Below, piece after piece: positions 32,142 through 39,176 of a stretch of DNA of 39,776 nt. The position numbers were made by a program, and so were the translations under genes. The notes below the pieces were generated by a model, which saw only the letters and a list, made by a program, of their open reading frames with translations, did no database searches and was not told the DNA's origin. Within the stretch, counting starts at the first letter, position 1, and every line of letters starts with the position of its first letter. The stretch covers positions 1 through 39,776 of the forward strand of contig JAHYJD010000022.1 of the NCBI GenBank assembly GCA_019429365.1, written 5' to 3'. The DNA comes from Bacteroidales bacterium (GTDB lineage: Bacteria; Bacteroidota; Bacteroidia; Bacteroidales; UBA7960).

Positions 32142-33728
32142 CTATTCCGCTTTCTTTTCCTTCCTGGTAATGGAAATAACATTCTCGTGGCCATACAATT
32201 CGCGGGCTTTTTCGCCTTTGAAAACACTCATGCTCTCAATTTCAGCCGGAGTAATTATTTCATTGAGATTCTCCACTTCGGCATCCACTCTTTTTCCGTC
32301 AATGAAAATAACGATCTCTCCTGCTCCAATTCTTTCACGAAGCAAGTCTGCCCCGGGGGTGTCTTCTTTTTTCTCACCGCCATTCAACACAAAGCGAATG
32401 GGCATGTTATACTGCACCCTAACGTTTTGGCCACGCTGACGGCCGGGAGTCCAGGTTGGCATATTCTTGACTACACGCACTGCTTCTTCGTCGCAGCCAC
32501 CGCCAATGCCTCTCAATACCCTGACACCGGTAATGCTGCCATCGTCTTCAACCACAAAGGTAACAAAAACGGTTCCCTGAATCCCAGCCGAGCGTGCATC
32601 TGCCGGATACCTGAGGTTTTCCACCATATATTGTACACGGGCATCTTCGCCACCCGGGAAGCGTGGCTGCTCCTCTACAACAGTGAAAATCACGTCGTCT
32701 GGAACCTGTTGTTTTTCAGGAGGGGTTGGCGGTGGCGGTGGAGGAACACTTGGGGGTTGCGGAGCTGCTTCAGGCAACAGACCAATAACGGTTAGATTTA
32801 CAACCTCAGTTTCACTTTGCGTGAAAGGCAGCTCAGTGGCCTGCAAGCTTGCCGATTGCAACAGCATTAGTCCGGCAAAAAGACCTGCCGATAACATAAG
32901 GCTCAAAACGGCTTTTAAAACGGGATTTTTTGTTTTTTTGTTCATCATCATGATTCGTTTTTTTAAGGGTGAAAAGGTAAAAGGGTTGGTTATGGGTAAA
33001 CAATAACTCTGAAAGGAGTAATTGATTAACAATTGCTGGTATTGTGCTTTATCAACCTTTTGATCAAGCACAAAGCGGTCGGCCTCGAATTCATGCTGCA
33101 GTTTGATCTCTCGTCGCAGGTACCAGATTACAGGATGGAACCAGAAAAAGATGCTCAGCATTTCAATAAGAATCAGGTCGACAGAGTGTAATTTTCGAAT
33201 GTGTGCCATTTCATGAAGCAGCACCTTATCGAGGGCCGGGTCAATGAGCAGGCGCTCCGGCACAAACACCAAGCGGAAAAAACTGTAAGGCGAACGATCG
33301 CCCTTCATGGGAATTACCATAATTCCATTAATTTTTTTGCCGTGCAGAACCTTCCATCTGGCCGCCAGGTAAACCAGGCTCCCTGCAAAACGAAAAAAAA
33401 CCAAAACACTAATAATTAAAGAAATGTAAACGAACCCCATCCTGGAAAGAATAAATTCGCGGAGTTCCAGTTGAGATTTTTCCAAGCCTTCAGATGCATA
33501 TACCACTACCTCCGGCAGGGTTAATATACCCTGAATTGAATCCCCTGCCAGCCCTGACGACCTGATTAAAAGGCCTGTCCCTGCTAAAAGTGAAATGCCA
33601 ATACCTCCAAGGATATAAATCCGCGACAAGGCAGGATTGTCTTGGGTTTTAATAAAAAAATGGTACATAAACCCCAGCAGAAAAAAATAAGCCGAGGTCC
33701 AGAAAAGGTAAATGAATGGTGTGTTCAT
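32142..33728 (-). CDS. BlaR1-like M56 membrane peptidase fused to TonB C-terminal and plug-like domains
   Basis: 528 residues. Three N-terminal membrane spans (about 5-25, 37-56, 98-120) precede the M56 zinc peptidase site His172-Glu173-Met-Ala-His176, with a later Glu in EFEADRFV. A fourth span lies near 273-291. A proline-rich linker (about 325-350) leads into a TonB C-terminal domain (about 365-455; PRFPGGEDARVQYMVENLRYPADARSAGIQGTV) and then a short stretch (about 470-528) resembling the plug edge of TonB-dependent receptors: IDGKRV, ITPAEIESMSVFKGEKARELYG. In the BlaR1/MecR1 group the peptidase, once triggered, inactivates BlaI. The gene follows blaI-like on the same strand, separated by an octamer array, and is surely its partner. 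The signal sensed is unknown; nothing here suggests a beta-lactamase. Confidence 0.88.
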   Translation of the reverse strand: MNTPFIYLFWTSAYFFLLGFMYHFFIKTQDNPALSRIYILGGIGISLLAGTGLLIRSSGLAGDSIQGILTLPEVVVYASEGLEKSQLELREFILSRMGFVYISLIISVLVFFRFAGSLVYLAARWKVLHGKKINGIMVIPMKGDRSPYSFFRLVFVPERLLIDPALDKVLLHEMAHIRKLHSVDLILIEMLSIFFWFHPVIWYLRREIKLQHEFEADRFVLDQKVDKAQYQQLLINYSFQSYCLPITNPFTFSPLKKRIMMMNKKTKNPVLKAVLSLMLSAGLFAGLMLLQSASLQATELPFTQSETEVVNLTVIGLLPEAAPQPPSVPPPPPPTPPEKQQVPDDVIFTVVEEQPRFPGGEDARVQYMVENLRYPADARSAGIQGTVFVTFVVEDDGSITGVRVLRGIGGGCDEEAVRVVKNMPTWTPGRQRGQNVRVQYNMPIRFVLNGGEKKEDTPGADLLRERIGAGEIVIFIDGKRVDAEVENLNEIITPAEIESMSVFKGEKARELYGHENVISITRKEKKAE

Positions 33729-33742
33729 AATCTATGCATTTT

Positions 33743-33798
33743 AAGTTCTCACTTTTTCACTTTCTCATCTTCTCATTTTCTCACCTTCTCACCTCTCC
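33743..33798. repeat. Seven phase-locked octamers between blaI-like and blaR1-like genes
   Basis: On the + strand: AAGTTCTC, ACTTTTTC, ACTTTCTC, ATCTTCTC, ATTTTCTC, ACCTTCTC, ACCTCTCC, no indels, consensus ANNTTCTC. The stop codon of the BlaI-like gene (33789-33791) lies within the sixth-seventh unit, so its last codons are repeat-encoded. The array ends 14 bases before the blaR1-like start. Confidence 0.85.
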
Positions 33799-34163
33799 TG
33801 CTTCCGGATCTCCTCCTCAATTATTCGCTTCAGTTCTTCGAGTTCAGAAACCGTCAGGCCTTTTTCCTGCGAGAAGAATGAAACCATTTGACGAAGGGAG
33901 TTGCTGAAATATTTCATCAAAATGCCTTTCATCATCACCCGGGTATAGGTCTTTTTCTCCACCGCCGGGAAATATTCGTGGGCTTTGCCATAGGATTTGT
34001 GCTTCACAAAACCTTTCTGTTCCAGAATGCGCACTATGGTCGAAACCGTTGTGATAGCCGGCTTGGGCTCGCGAAACTTGTCGCGTATGTCCTTCACAAA
34101 ACCCGATTTTATCTCCCACAGGATTTGCATCACTTGTTCTTCTGCCTTGGTCAGTTCTTTCAT
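33789..34163 (-). CDS. BlaI/MecI/CopY-family transcriptional repressor
   Basis: 124 residues, standard length. The winged-helix N-terminus (1-72) begins LTKAEEQVMQILWEIKSGFVKDI and contains the recognition-helix region PAITTVSTIVRILEQKGFVKHKSYGKAHEYFP; the C-terminal helices (75-124) form the dimerisation part. BlaI-type repressors bind palindromes as dimers and are cleaved or released through the adjacent M56 peptidase. Two identical 16-bp palindromes in its own promoter support autoregulation. A GAGGTG lies 8 bases before the ATG. Its last codons overlap an octamer repeat. Confidence 0.95.
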   Translation of the reverse strand: MKELTKAEEQVMQILWEIKSGFVKDIRDKFREPKPAITTVSTIVRILEQKGFVKHKSYGKAHEYFPAVEKKTYTRVMMKGILMKYFSNSLRQMVSFFSQEKGLTVSELEELKRIIEEEIRKQER

Positions 34164-34196
34164 TTTTCACCTCTTTTATTTGCTCAAATACCAGGC

Positions 34197-34204
34197 CAAA
34201 TATA
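34197..34204 (-). promoter_or_regulatory. Promoter of the blaI-blaR1-like operon (-7 element)
   Basis: On the - strand TATATTTG is an exact TAnnTTTG match, with a TTG -33 element at 34223-34225 and an 18-base spacer. It directly abuts operator 1 and its -33 element overlaps operator 2. Confidence 0.75.
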
Positions 34205-34219
34205 ACTATTTTTTTAGTT
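34204..34219. promoter_or_regulatory. BlaI-type operator 1
   Basis: AACTATTTTTTTAGTT: AACTA and TAGTT are exact reverse complements around a six-T centre. It fills the spacer between -33 and -7. ACTA/TAGT half-sites resemble those of known BlaI/MecI operators. Confidence 0.75.
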
Positions 34220-34223
34220 TTAC

Positions 34224-34239
34224 AACTATTTTTTTAGTT
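34224..34239. promoter_or_regulatory. BlaI-type operator 2
   Basis: Exact second copy of the 16-bp palindrome AACTATTTTTTTAGTT, offset by 20 bp (about two helical turns) from operator 1 and overlapping the -33 element. Confidence 0.75.
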
Positions 34240-34316
34240 AATGCTGAGAGTTTAACTTTTCCCTCTTTATAACCTGCATTAATCCTCAAAAATCAATCCG
34301 AATTAAACAAATTTTA

Positions 34317-34324
34317 TACTTTTG
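34317..34324 (+). promoter_or_regulatory. Putative -7 element of the subtilisin gene
   Basis: TACTTTTG matches TAnnTTTG exactly, 87 bases before the ATG at 34412. The region 34240-34411 is otherwise AT-rich and without a gene. Confidence 0.6.
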
Positions 34325-34411
34325 TAAACCATATTAATGGCATATCATATTTTTCGTTCATTCTAATTATAATTCTCCATTTTCCTTAAGAATTATCCTT
34401 AATCAAATCGC

Positions 34412-37400
34412 ATGAAACGTTTCTACCCTGTTTTTTTATTGTTTTTCGCTATGCTTTGGTCGTCTGGCCTTCTGGCCCAGCCAGAAATTACACCTTCGTT
34501 GCAGGAGGTCATTCTCGAAAAATCGGCCGATGAATTCATTTCTGTCAACATTCGTCTTTCAGCGCAGTACGACGAAGCCCTGCTTTATGAAAACAGCAGG
34601 AATATTAAATATCCCTCGGCCCGCAGATCTTATGTGGTCAACGAGTTAAAAAATTTCAGCGCAATCCAACAAGCGAGTCTATTATTACTTCTTGAGGCCC
34701 TTGAGTCGGAGGGCAGAGTAAAGCACATACAACCGCTCTGGATCGGAAACCTTGTTAACGTCATGGTTCTTCCAGAGGTAATCGAAGCCCTTTCTACCCG
34801 CAATGATTTGGCCCGGCTGGATTACAACAAGATGCAGCAAGTAATCGAGACCGATTTTAGTGAAAAAGACCAACACGCTGCCCCGCCCGACAAACTTTCG
34901 ACCCATCCCAACATTGCCTGGAACGTGAGCCTTATCAACGCCCCCGGTGTATGGTCAGAAGGTTTTACAGGGGAAGAAGTGGTGGTTTCGGTGATCGACA
35001 GCGGAGTCAATTACAACCATCAGGACTTGGCAGGCCGTATGTGGACCCACCCCAACTATCCCAACCATGGTTTCAACTTTGTGAACAACAGCCACAACAC
35101 CATGGACGACAACAGCCATGGCACCCACTGCGCAGGTACCGTGGCCGGCAACGGCACAGCGGGCACGCTTACTGGCATTGCTCCGCAGGCAACCATTATG
35201 GCCCTGAAGGTGCTCGATGGCAGTGGCAGCGGCACGGAGGCAGGCGTGTGGGCTGCCATACAGTTTTCTGTAGAATATGGCGCCAGTGTCATGAGCTTTT
35301 CGCTGGGCTGGAAGCATGCCTGGAACCCCGACCGCAGCATGTGGCGCACCACCATGAACAATGCCCTGGCCGCGGGAGTCATTGCTGCCGTTGCAGCCGG
35401 TAACGAGGGCACTTCCTATACCGACACTCCCCCAAGCCAGGTGCGCACTCCCGGAGATATTCCCCCGCCATGGACCAACCCCACCCAAATGGCACCCGGC
35501 GGTAACTCCGCAGTCGTTTCGGTTGGCTCAACCACCAATACGGATGCTATCTCCAGCTTCTCAAGCAAGGGACCGGTAACCTGGCAAAACGTGGCCCCAT
35601 TCAACGACTATCCTTACAATCCCGGCACAGGCCTTATTCGCCCCGACGTGGTGGCGCCTGGCTCCAACATCATTTCCCTTTCAAACACCAGCAACACAGG
35701 TTATACCACCAAAAGCGGCACCTCAATGGCCACTCCGGCTGTGGCAGGACTAATGGCTCTTATGGTTTCAAAAAACCCGGGAATCACTCCTGAACAGATA
35801 AGCCAGATACTGGAAGAAACCGCCATATCTCAAGCCCTGGGGAAAAACAATACATTTGGCTCCGGAAGGGTGAATGCCCTGGCAGCGGTAAATGCCACAC
35901 CATACATGGGCATCAGGTACGTGTCGCACGCCATCGACGATAGCCTGGGCAATGACAATGGCATGGTGAATCCCGGCGAAACCATTTCTCTTTCTTTGGT
36001 ACTTGAAAACCCGACTGAAGAAGATATTGAAGGGGTTCAGACCAGGATCTTTCTGGATTCTGAATACGCCATGTTAACTGATAGCGTGGCTGTGCTTGGA
36101 AATTTCCTGGCGGGTGAGTCTCGCACCTTCGAGAATATTTTTGCCTTCCAAACCCTGGAAGAAATGCCCGGCAAACACTTGCTTACTTTTCGTTTGGAGG
36201 CCTTCCAGGAAGACGAAGCGAACATTTGGAAAAGCAGGTTTGAGGAAACAGGCGTTGCGCCCAGGCTTCAGGTGGCAGGACTGATCATCGACGATCAGCA
36301 ACAGGGCAATGGCAACGGTCACCTCGACCCGGGTGAAACGGCCATTCTGCAATTTAAAATTGAGAATACCGGACAGCTGCCTTCGGAAGAAATCAACATT
36401 ACGGTGAGCCCCGACGACCCGCTGATAGTCTTTTCGCAGGCGCAACTAGTAGTCCCTCCGCTGGTCCAGGATGGGCATTTTTATGCCAACTTTGAAATTT
36501 CAGTGCACGGCTCCATGGCTCCGGGAATCACCGCAATGATAAGCCTTGACCTTCATTCAGGACCTTACCAGATTCAAAAGGATTTTTATCTTAAAATTGG
36601 TCTTATTATGGAAGACTGGGAGTCTGGTAATTTCGAACAATATGAATGGCAATTCGACGGTAGCGCCCCATGGGTACTGGTGAGCGATCAGACCTATGAG
36701 GGTACCTATGCAGCAAAAAGCGGAACCATTGGGCATAGTGCCTCTTCCGGGCTTTTCCTTACCATGGATGTGGTGGCCAACGACACCATCTCCTTTTACC
36801 GAAAGGTTTCCTCAGAAAACAACTATGACTGGCTCGAATTTTATATTGATGGGGTTAGGCAAGACCGCTGGTCGGGCGAGCGCAACTGGGAGAAAGTCTC
36901 CTACCCGGTACTAGCCGGCAACCGCACCTTCCGCTGGGCGTATGTGAAAGATTACTCCGTGTCGAGTGGACAGGACGCCGCCTGGATAGACAATATTGAA
37001 ATGCCGGCAACCATCCTTACCCTGGCCTTTGCCGGCTTCGACAGCGAACAATGCGGTTCTTCGCCCATATACCTCGAAGGATATGCCAGCCAGTACGAAG
37101 AACTGGAATGGACCAGCAGTGGCGACGGGGTATTTGAAAACGCCACCGAAATGAACACCATATACACCCCTGGAAACCAGGATATTCTGAACAAAGAAGT
37201 AACCCTTACCCTGAAGGCTTTCCGCGAGGATGAAGTAAAGGCAGAACACTCGAGAAAGGTAACCATGCTACCACAGCCAGAAGTGGATCTGGGCGAAGAC
37301 TTTACCCTTTGTGTTGATCATGTGACCCTGCTCAACGCAGGCCCCGGTTATTCGGGTTACTTGTGGTCGAACGGACACGACAGGCAAAACCTATGGGTAA

Positions 37401-37780
37401 TAAACAACGAGTTCGGCCCGCAAACCGCTATTTGGGTTGAAGTTACCAACCAATATGGTTGTGCGGCCCGCGACACCGTGGTGGTGACCTTCGATGCCTG
37501 TCTCGATGTAAGCCTGCCCCAAGATAATCTAAATGAAATGACAATTTATCCCAACCCTGCCAGCGGAAGCGTAAACATGGCATTTTTCAACAACGGAGCT
37601 GGGGAAGTTATTATCAGGATTTCCGATCAAAAAGGGCAGATTATGCACACTTCCAGGCTGCAGGAACTCAGCGGAAATGTGAGCCATGAACTGGATATCT
37701 CTGGACTTAAAGCCGGGTTGTATTTTCTAATCGTTGAAACTGCTGAAGGCCGCCTGGTTAAGAGGCTTACCGTTTATTAA
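34412..37780 (+). CDS. Secreted subtilisin-family (S8) protease with type IX secretion tail
   Basis: 1122 residues. Signal peptide 1-22 (ends LLAQ), a propeptide-like region to about 165, then the S8 domain (about 175-495) with the full triad: Asp196 (VSVIDSGVN), His236 (NSHGTHCAG) and Ser438 (SGTSMATPAVAGLMA), plus the oxyanion Asn in AAGNEG. Two Ig-like repeats follow (about 505-720; each has a NPGET or DPGET turn: GMVNPGETISLSL and GHLDPGETAILQF). A jelly-roll/MAM-like domain comes next (about 733-865; EDWESGNFEQYEW, SGQDAAWIDNI), then a PKD-like region, and finally the Por secretion tail (about 1045-1122; IYPNPASGSVNM, ISGLKAGLYFLIV, LVKRLTVY). The tail directs export through T9SS and cell-surface anchoring. 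Its divergent position next to the BlaI operator region leaves shared regulation possible but unproven. Confidence 0.94.
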   Translation: MKRFYPVFLLFFAMLWSSGLLAQPEITPSLQEVILEKSADEFISVNIRLSAQYDEALLYENSRNIKYPSARRSYVVNELKNFSAIQQASLLLLLEALESEGRVKHIQPLWIGNLVNVMVLPEVIEALSTRNDLARLDYNKMQQVIETDFSEKDQHAAPPDKLSTHPNIAWNVSLINAPGVWSEGFTGEEVVVSVIDSGVNYNHQDLAGRMWTHPNYPNHGFNFVNNSHNTMDDNSHGTHCAGTVAGNGTAGTLTGIAPQATIMALKVLDGSGSGTEAGVWAAIQFSVEYGASVMSFSLGWKHAWNPDRSMWRTTMNNALAAGVIAAVAAGNEGTSYTDTPPSQVRTPGDIPPPWTNPTQMAPGGNSAVVSVGSTTNTDAISSFSSKGPVTWQNVAPFNDYPYNPGTGLIRPDVVAPGSNIISLSNTSNTGYTTKSGTSMATPAVAGLMALMVSKNPGITPEQISQILEETAISQALGKNNTFGSGRVNALAAVNATPYMGIRYVSHAIDDSLGNDNGMVNPGETISLSLVLENPTEEDIEGVQTRIFLDSEYAMLTDSVAVLGNFLAGESRTFENIFAFQTLEEMPGKHLLTFRLEAFQEDEANIWKSRFEETGVAPRLQVAGLIIDDQQQGNGNGHLDPGETAILQFKIENTGQLPSEEINITVSPDDPLIVFSQAQLVVPPLVQDGHFYANFEISVHGSMAPGITAMISLDLHSGPYQIQKDFYLKIGLIMEDWESGNFEQYEWQFDGSAPWVLVSDQTYEGTYAAKSGTIGHSASSGLFLTMDVVANDTISFYRKVSSENNYDWLEFYIDGVRQDRWSGERNWEKVSYPVLAGNRTFRWAYVKDYSVSSGQDAAWIDNIEMPATILTLAFAGFDSEQCGSSPIYLEGYASQYEELEWTSSGDGVFENATEMNTIYTPGNQDILNKEVTLTLKAFREDEVKAEHSRKVTMLPQPEVDLGEDFTLCVDHVTLLNAGPGYSGYLWSNGHDRQNLWVINNEFGPQTAIWVEVTNQYGCAARDTVVVTFDACLDVSLPQDNLNEMTIYPNPASGSVNMAFFNNGAGEVIIRISDQKGQIMHTSRLQELSGNVSHELDISGLKAGLYFLIVETAEGRLVKRLTVY

Positions 37781-37800
37781 AATCAAAAGTTAATTGTATT

Positions 37801-37839
37801 GCAGCCGCAATTGCTATTGCTTTTGCGGCTGCTTTTTTT
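37801..37839 (+). terminator. Intrinsic terminator after the subtilisin gene
   Basis: GCAGCCGCAA (37801-37810) pairs perfectly with TTGCGGCTGC (37823-37832) and seven T follow. A reading frame through this hairpin extends the next gene upstream but is spurious. Confidence 0.93.
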
Positions 37840-37840
37840 A

Positions 37841-37848
37841 TATTTTTG
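37841..37848 (+). promoter_or_regulatory. Putative -7 element of the PNPOx-family gene
   Basis: TATTTTTG matches TAnnTTTG exactly, directly after the T-run of the terminator and 17 bases before the ATG at 37866, so the leader would be very short. Confidence 0.65.
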
Positions 37849-37865
37849 CCAAAAACCCCACCGCC

Positions 37866-38327
37866 ATGAGAAGCCGAATGACCTACGACAAGCATGAGAT
37901 AAAAGAAATCATTGACAAATGTGACGCATGCTTTCTCGCAATGGTTGACCCAGAGGGTATGCCATATGTACTACCCTTTAACTTCGGATATGAAGACGGC
38001 ACTATTTATTTGCATTCCGACCAGAAAGGAAAGAAAATGGACGTTCTGAAGAACAACCCCAATGTTTGTGTGGCTTTCAGCACCGACCACAAATTGTTCT
38101 TCAGGCACGAAACAGTTGCGTGCAGCTATGGCATGGACTACCGCAGCGTGCTGGCTTATGGCAAGGTAGTCTTTATTGAAGACTATGATGAAAAGGTGAA
38201 GGTAATGAACATCATCATGCGCAAATACGCTGGCAAAGAGTTCCCTTTCAATGCCCCGGCCGTAAACAATGTGGCCGTTTACAGAGTGGAGATTTCAAAA
38301 ATTGAAGGAAAGGTCTCTGGCTCCTGA
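37866..38327 (+). CDS. Pyridoxamine 5'-phosphate oxidase-family flavoprotein (NimA-like)
   Basis: 153 residues from ATG 37866; the frame is open from 37794 but that extension translates the upstream terminator and promoter. The split-barrel FMN fold is indicated by CDACFLAMVDPEGMPYVLPFNFGYEDGTIYLHSDQKGKKMDVLKNNPNVCVAF and later SVLAYGKVVFI. This layout is that of the small PNPOx-like proteins including 5-nitroimidazole reductases (Nim). Cofactor binding is likely and the reaction is unknown; calling it a resistance gene would go beyond the sequence. Converges with the PAP2 gene, 7 bases apart. Confidence 0.85.
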   Translation: MRSRMTYDKHEIKEIIDKCDACFLAMVDPEGMPYVLPFNFGYEDGTIYLHSDQKGKKMDVLKNNPNVCVAFSTDHKLFFRHETVACSYGMDYRSVLAYGKVVFIEDYDEKVKVMNIIMRKYAGKEFPFNAPAVNNVAVYRVEISKIEGKVSGS

Positions 38328-38340
38328 AAAATTGTCAGGA
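38322..38340. repeat. Small palindrome spanning both stop codons of convergent genes
   Basis: TCCTGA (38322-38327) and TCAGGA (38335-38340) are exact reverse complements around AAAATTG. The TGA of the PNPOx gene and the TGA of the PAP2 gene are the mirrored ends of the arms. No clear T-run. Confidence 0.55.
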
Positions 38341-38922
38341 TCCGCCAAAAACTTTAGGGCGTTTGGTGTATTTGATCACCTTTGACCAGAGAAAATAAAC
38401 AAACCAGCCAATCAGCACTCCTAACAGGGCTCCAAAAAACACATCGCCCGGGTAATGCACGCCCAGGTAAACGCGGCTGTAGGCGTTCAACACCGCATAG
38501 CTAAGCATTACCGGCACCATAAAACGGTAGCGATCGCCAATCAGGAAATTCATAAATATGGCCAGTGCAAAGGTATTGGCCGCATGCGATGAAACAAAGC
38601 CAAAACGCCCCCCGCAACGACCGCGCACGATATGTACCAGTCCTTCGAGCGAAGGCTCATGGCAAGGCCTCAGACGCATAAAAGTGTTCTTAGCCAGAAC
38701 GGAAAGCTGATCACTAAGGGTAATCAGAATAACCACAAAAACAAGCATTACGAAAACCTTCCAGCGGTATTGCCTGAAGACCATATAAAGCAAAACCAAA
38801 TAAAGCGGAATCCAGGTGGTTTTCTCGCTGATAAAATACATCACCTGATCGAAAAAACCATTATGAAGACCATTCAGGATCAGAAACAACTGTTTGTCAA
38901 TTTCTAGAAAAAACTCCAACAT
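38335..38922 (-). CDS. PAP2-family membrane phosphatase
   Basis: 195 residues, about five membrane spans. The three phosphatase motifs are present: Lys78-x6-Arg85-Pro86 (KNTFMRLRP), Ser111-Ser-His113 (VSSHAANTFA, the PSGH equivalent), and Ser149-Arg150-x5-His156-x3-Asp160 (SRVYLGVHYPGD). Members dephosphorylate lipid phosphates such as undecaprenyl diphosphate, phosphatidylglycerol phosphate or lipid A; the substrate cannot be chosen from sequence. It lies downstream of obg on the same strand across a repeat-filled gap of 242 bases. Confidence 0.92.
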   Translation of the reverse strand: MLEFFLEIDKQLFLILNGLHNGFFDQVMYFISEKTTWIPLYLVLLYMVFRQYRWKVFVMLVFVVILITLSDQLSVLAKNTFMRLRPCHEPSLEGLVHIVRGRCGGRFGFVSSHAANTFALAIFMNFLIGDRYRFMVPVMLSYAVLNAYSRVYLGVHYPGDVFFGALLGVLIGWFVYFLWSKVIKYTKRPKVFGGS

Positions 38923-38934
38923 TGAAAAAAATTT

Positions 38935-38965
38935 ATGATTAATGATTTATGATTTATGATTAATT
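38935..38965. repeat. Left heptamer array (ATGATTW) before the PAP2 start
   Basis: On the + strand: ATGATTA, ATGATTT, ATGATTT, ATGATTA, then ATT, in perfect 7-base phase. It is oriented opposite to the larger array at 39016-39176, and bases 38944-38961 are the exact reverse complement of 39156-39173. Confidence 0.85.
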
Positions 38966-39015
38966 AAAAAATATCTAATAAACAAATTATCAAACCTTTG
39001 TCTCCAGTATCTGAA

Positions 39016-39176
39016 AACCTTGAACCTTGAACTTTAAACTTTGAATCATCAATCCTAAATCCTAATTCCTCAATCATCAATCCTCAATCATCAATCATCA
39101 ATCCTCAATCCTCAATCATAAATCCTCAATCCTCAATCATAAATCCTCAATCCTCAATCATAAATCATAAATCAAC
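39016..39176. repeat. Array of 23 heptamers (AATCNTN type) running into the obg stop codon
   Basis: 161 bases divide into exactly 23 units of 7 without an indel. It begins AACCTTG, AACCTTG, AACTTTA, AACTTTG, then changes to AATCATC, AATCCTA, AATCCTC and AATCATA units. From 39114 a higher-order 21-base period appears, AATCATA plus two AATCCTC, repeated three times. The last 12 bases (39165-39176) are the final codons and stop of obg. Confidence 0.93.

Noticed and set aside
37794-37865. N-terminal extension of the PNPOx-family protein
   Set aside because: It translates the terminator hairpin and the -7 element; the cysteine-rich stretch is an artefact of the stem sequence.
37866-38327. Calling the PNPOx protein a nitroimidazole resistance determinant
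   Set aside because: Only the fold is supported; many NimA-like proteins are not resistance factors.
39016-39176. CRISPR array
   Set aside because: Units are 7 bases with no spacers and no cas genes are near.
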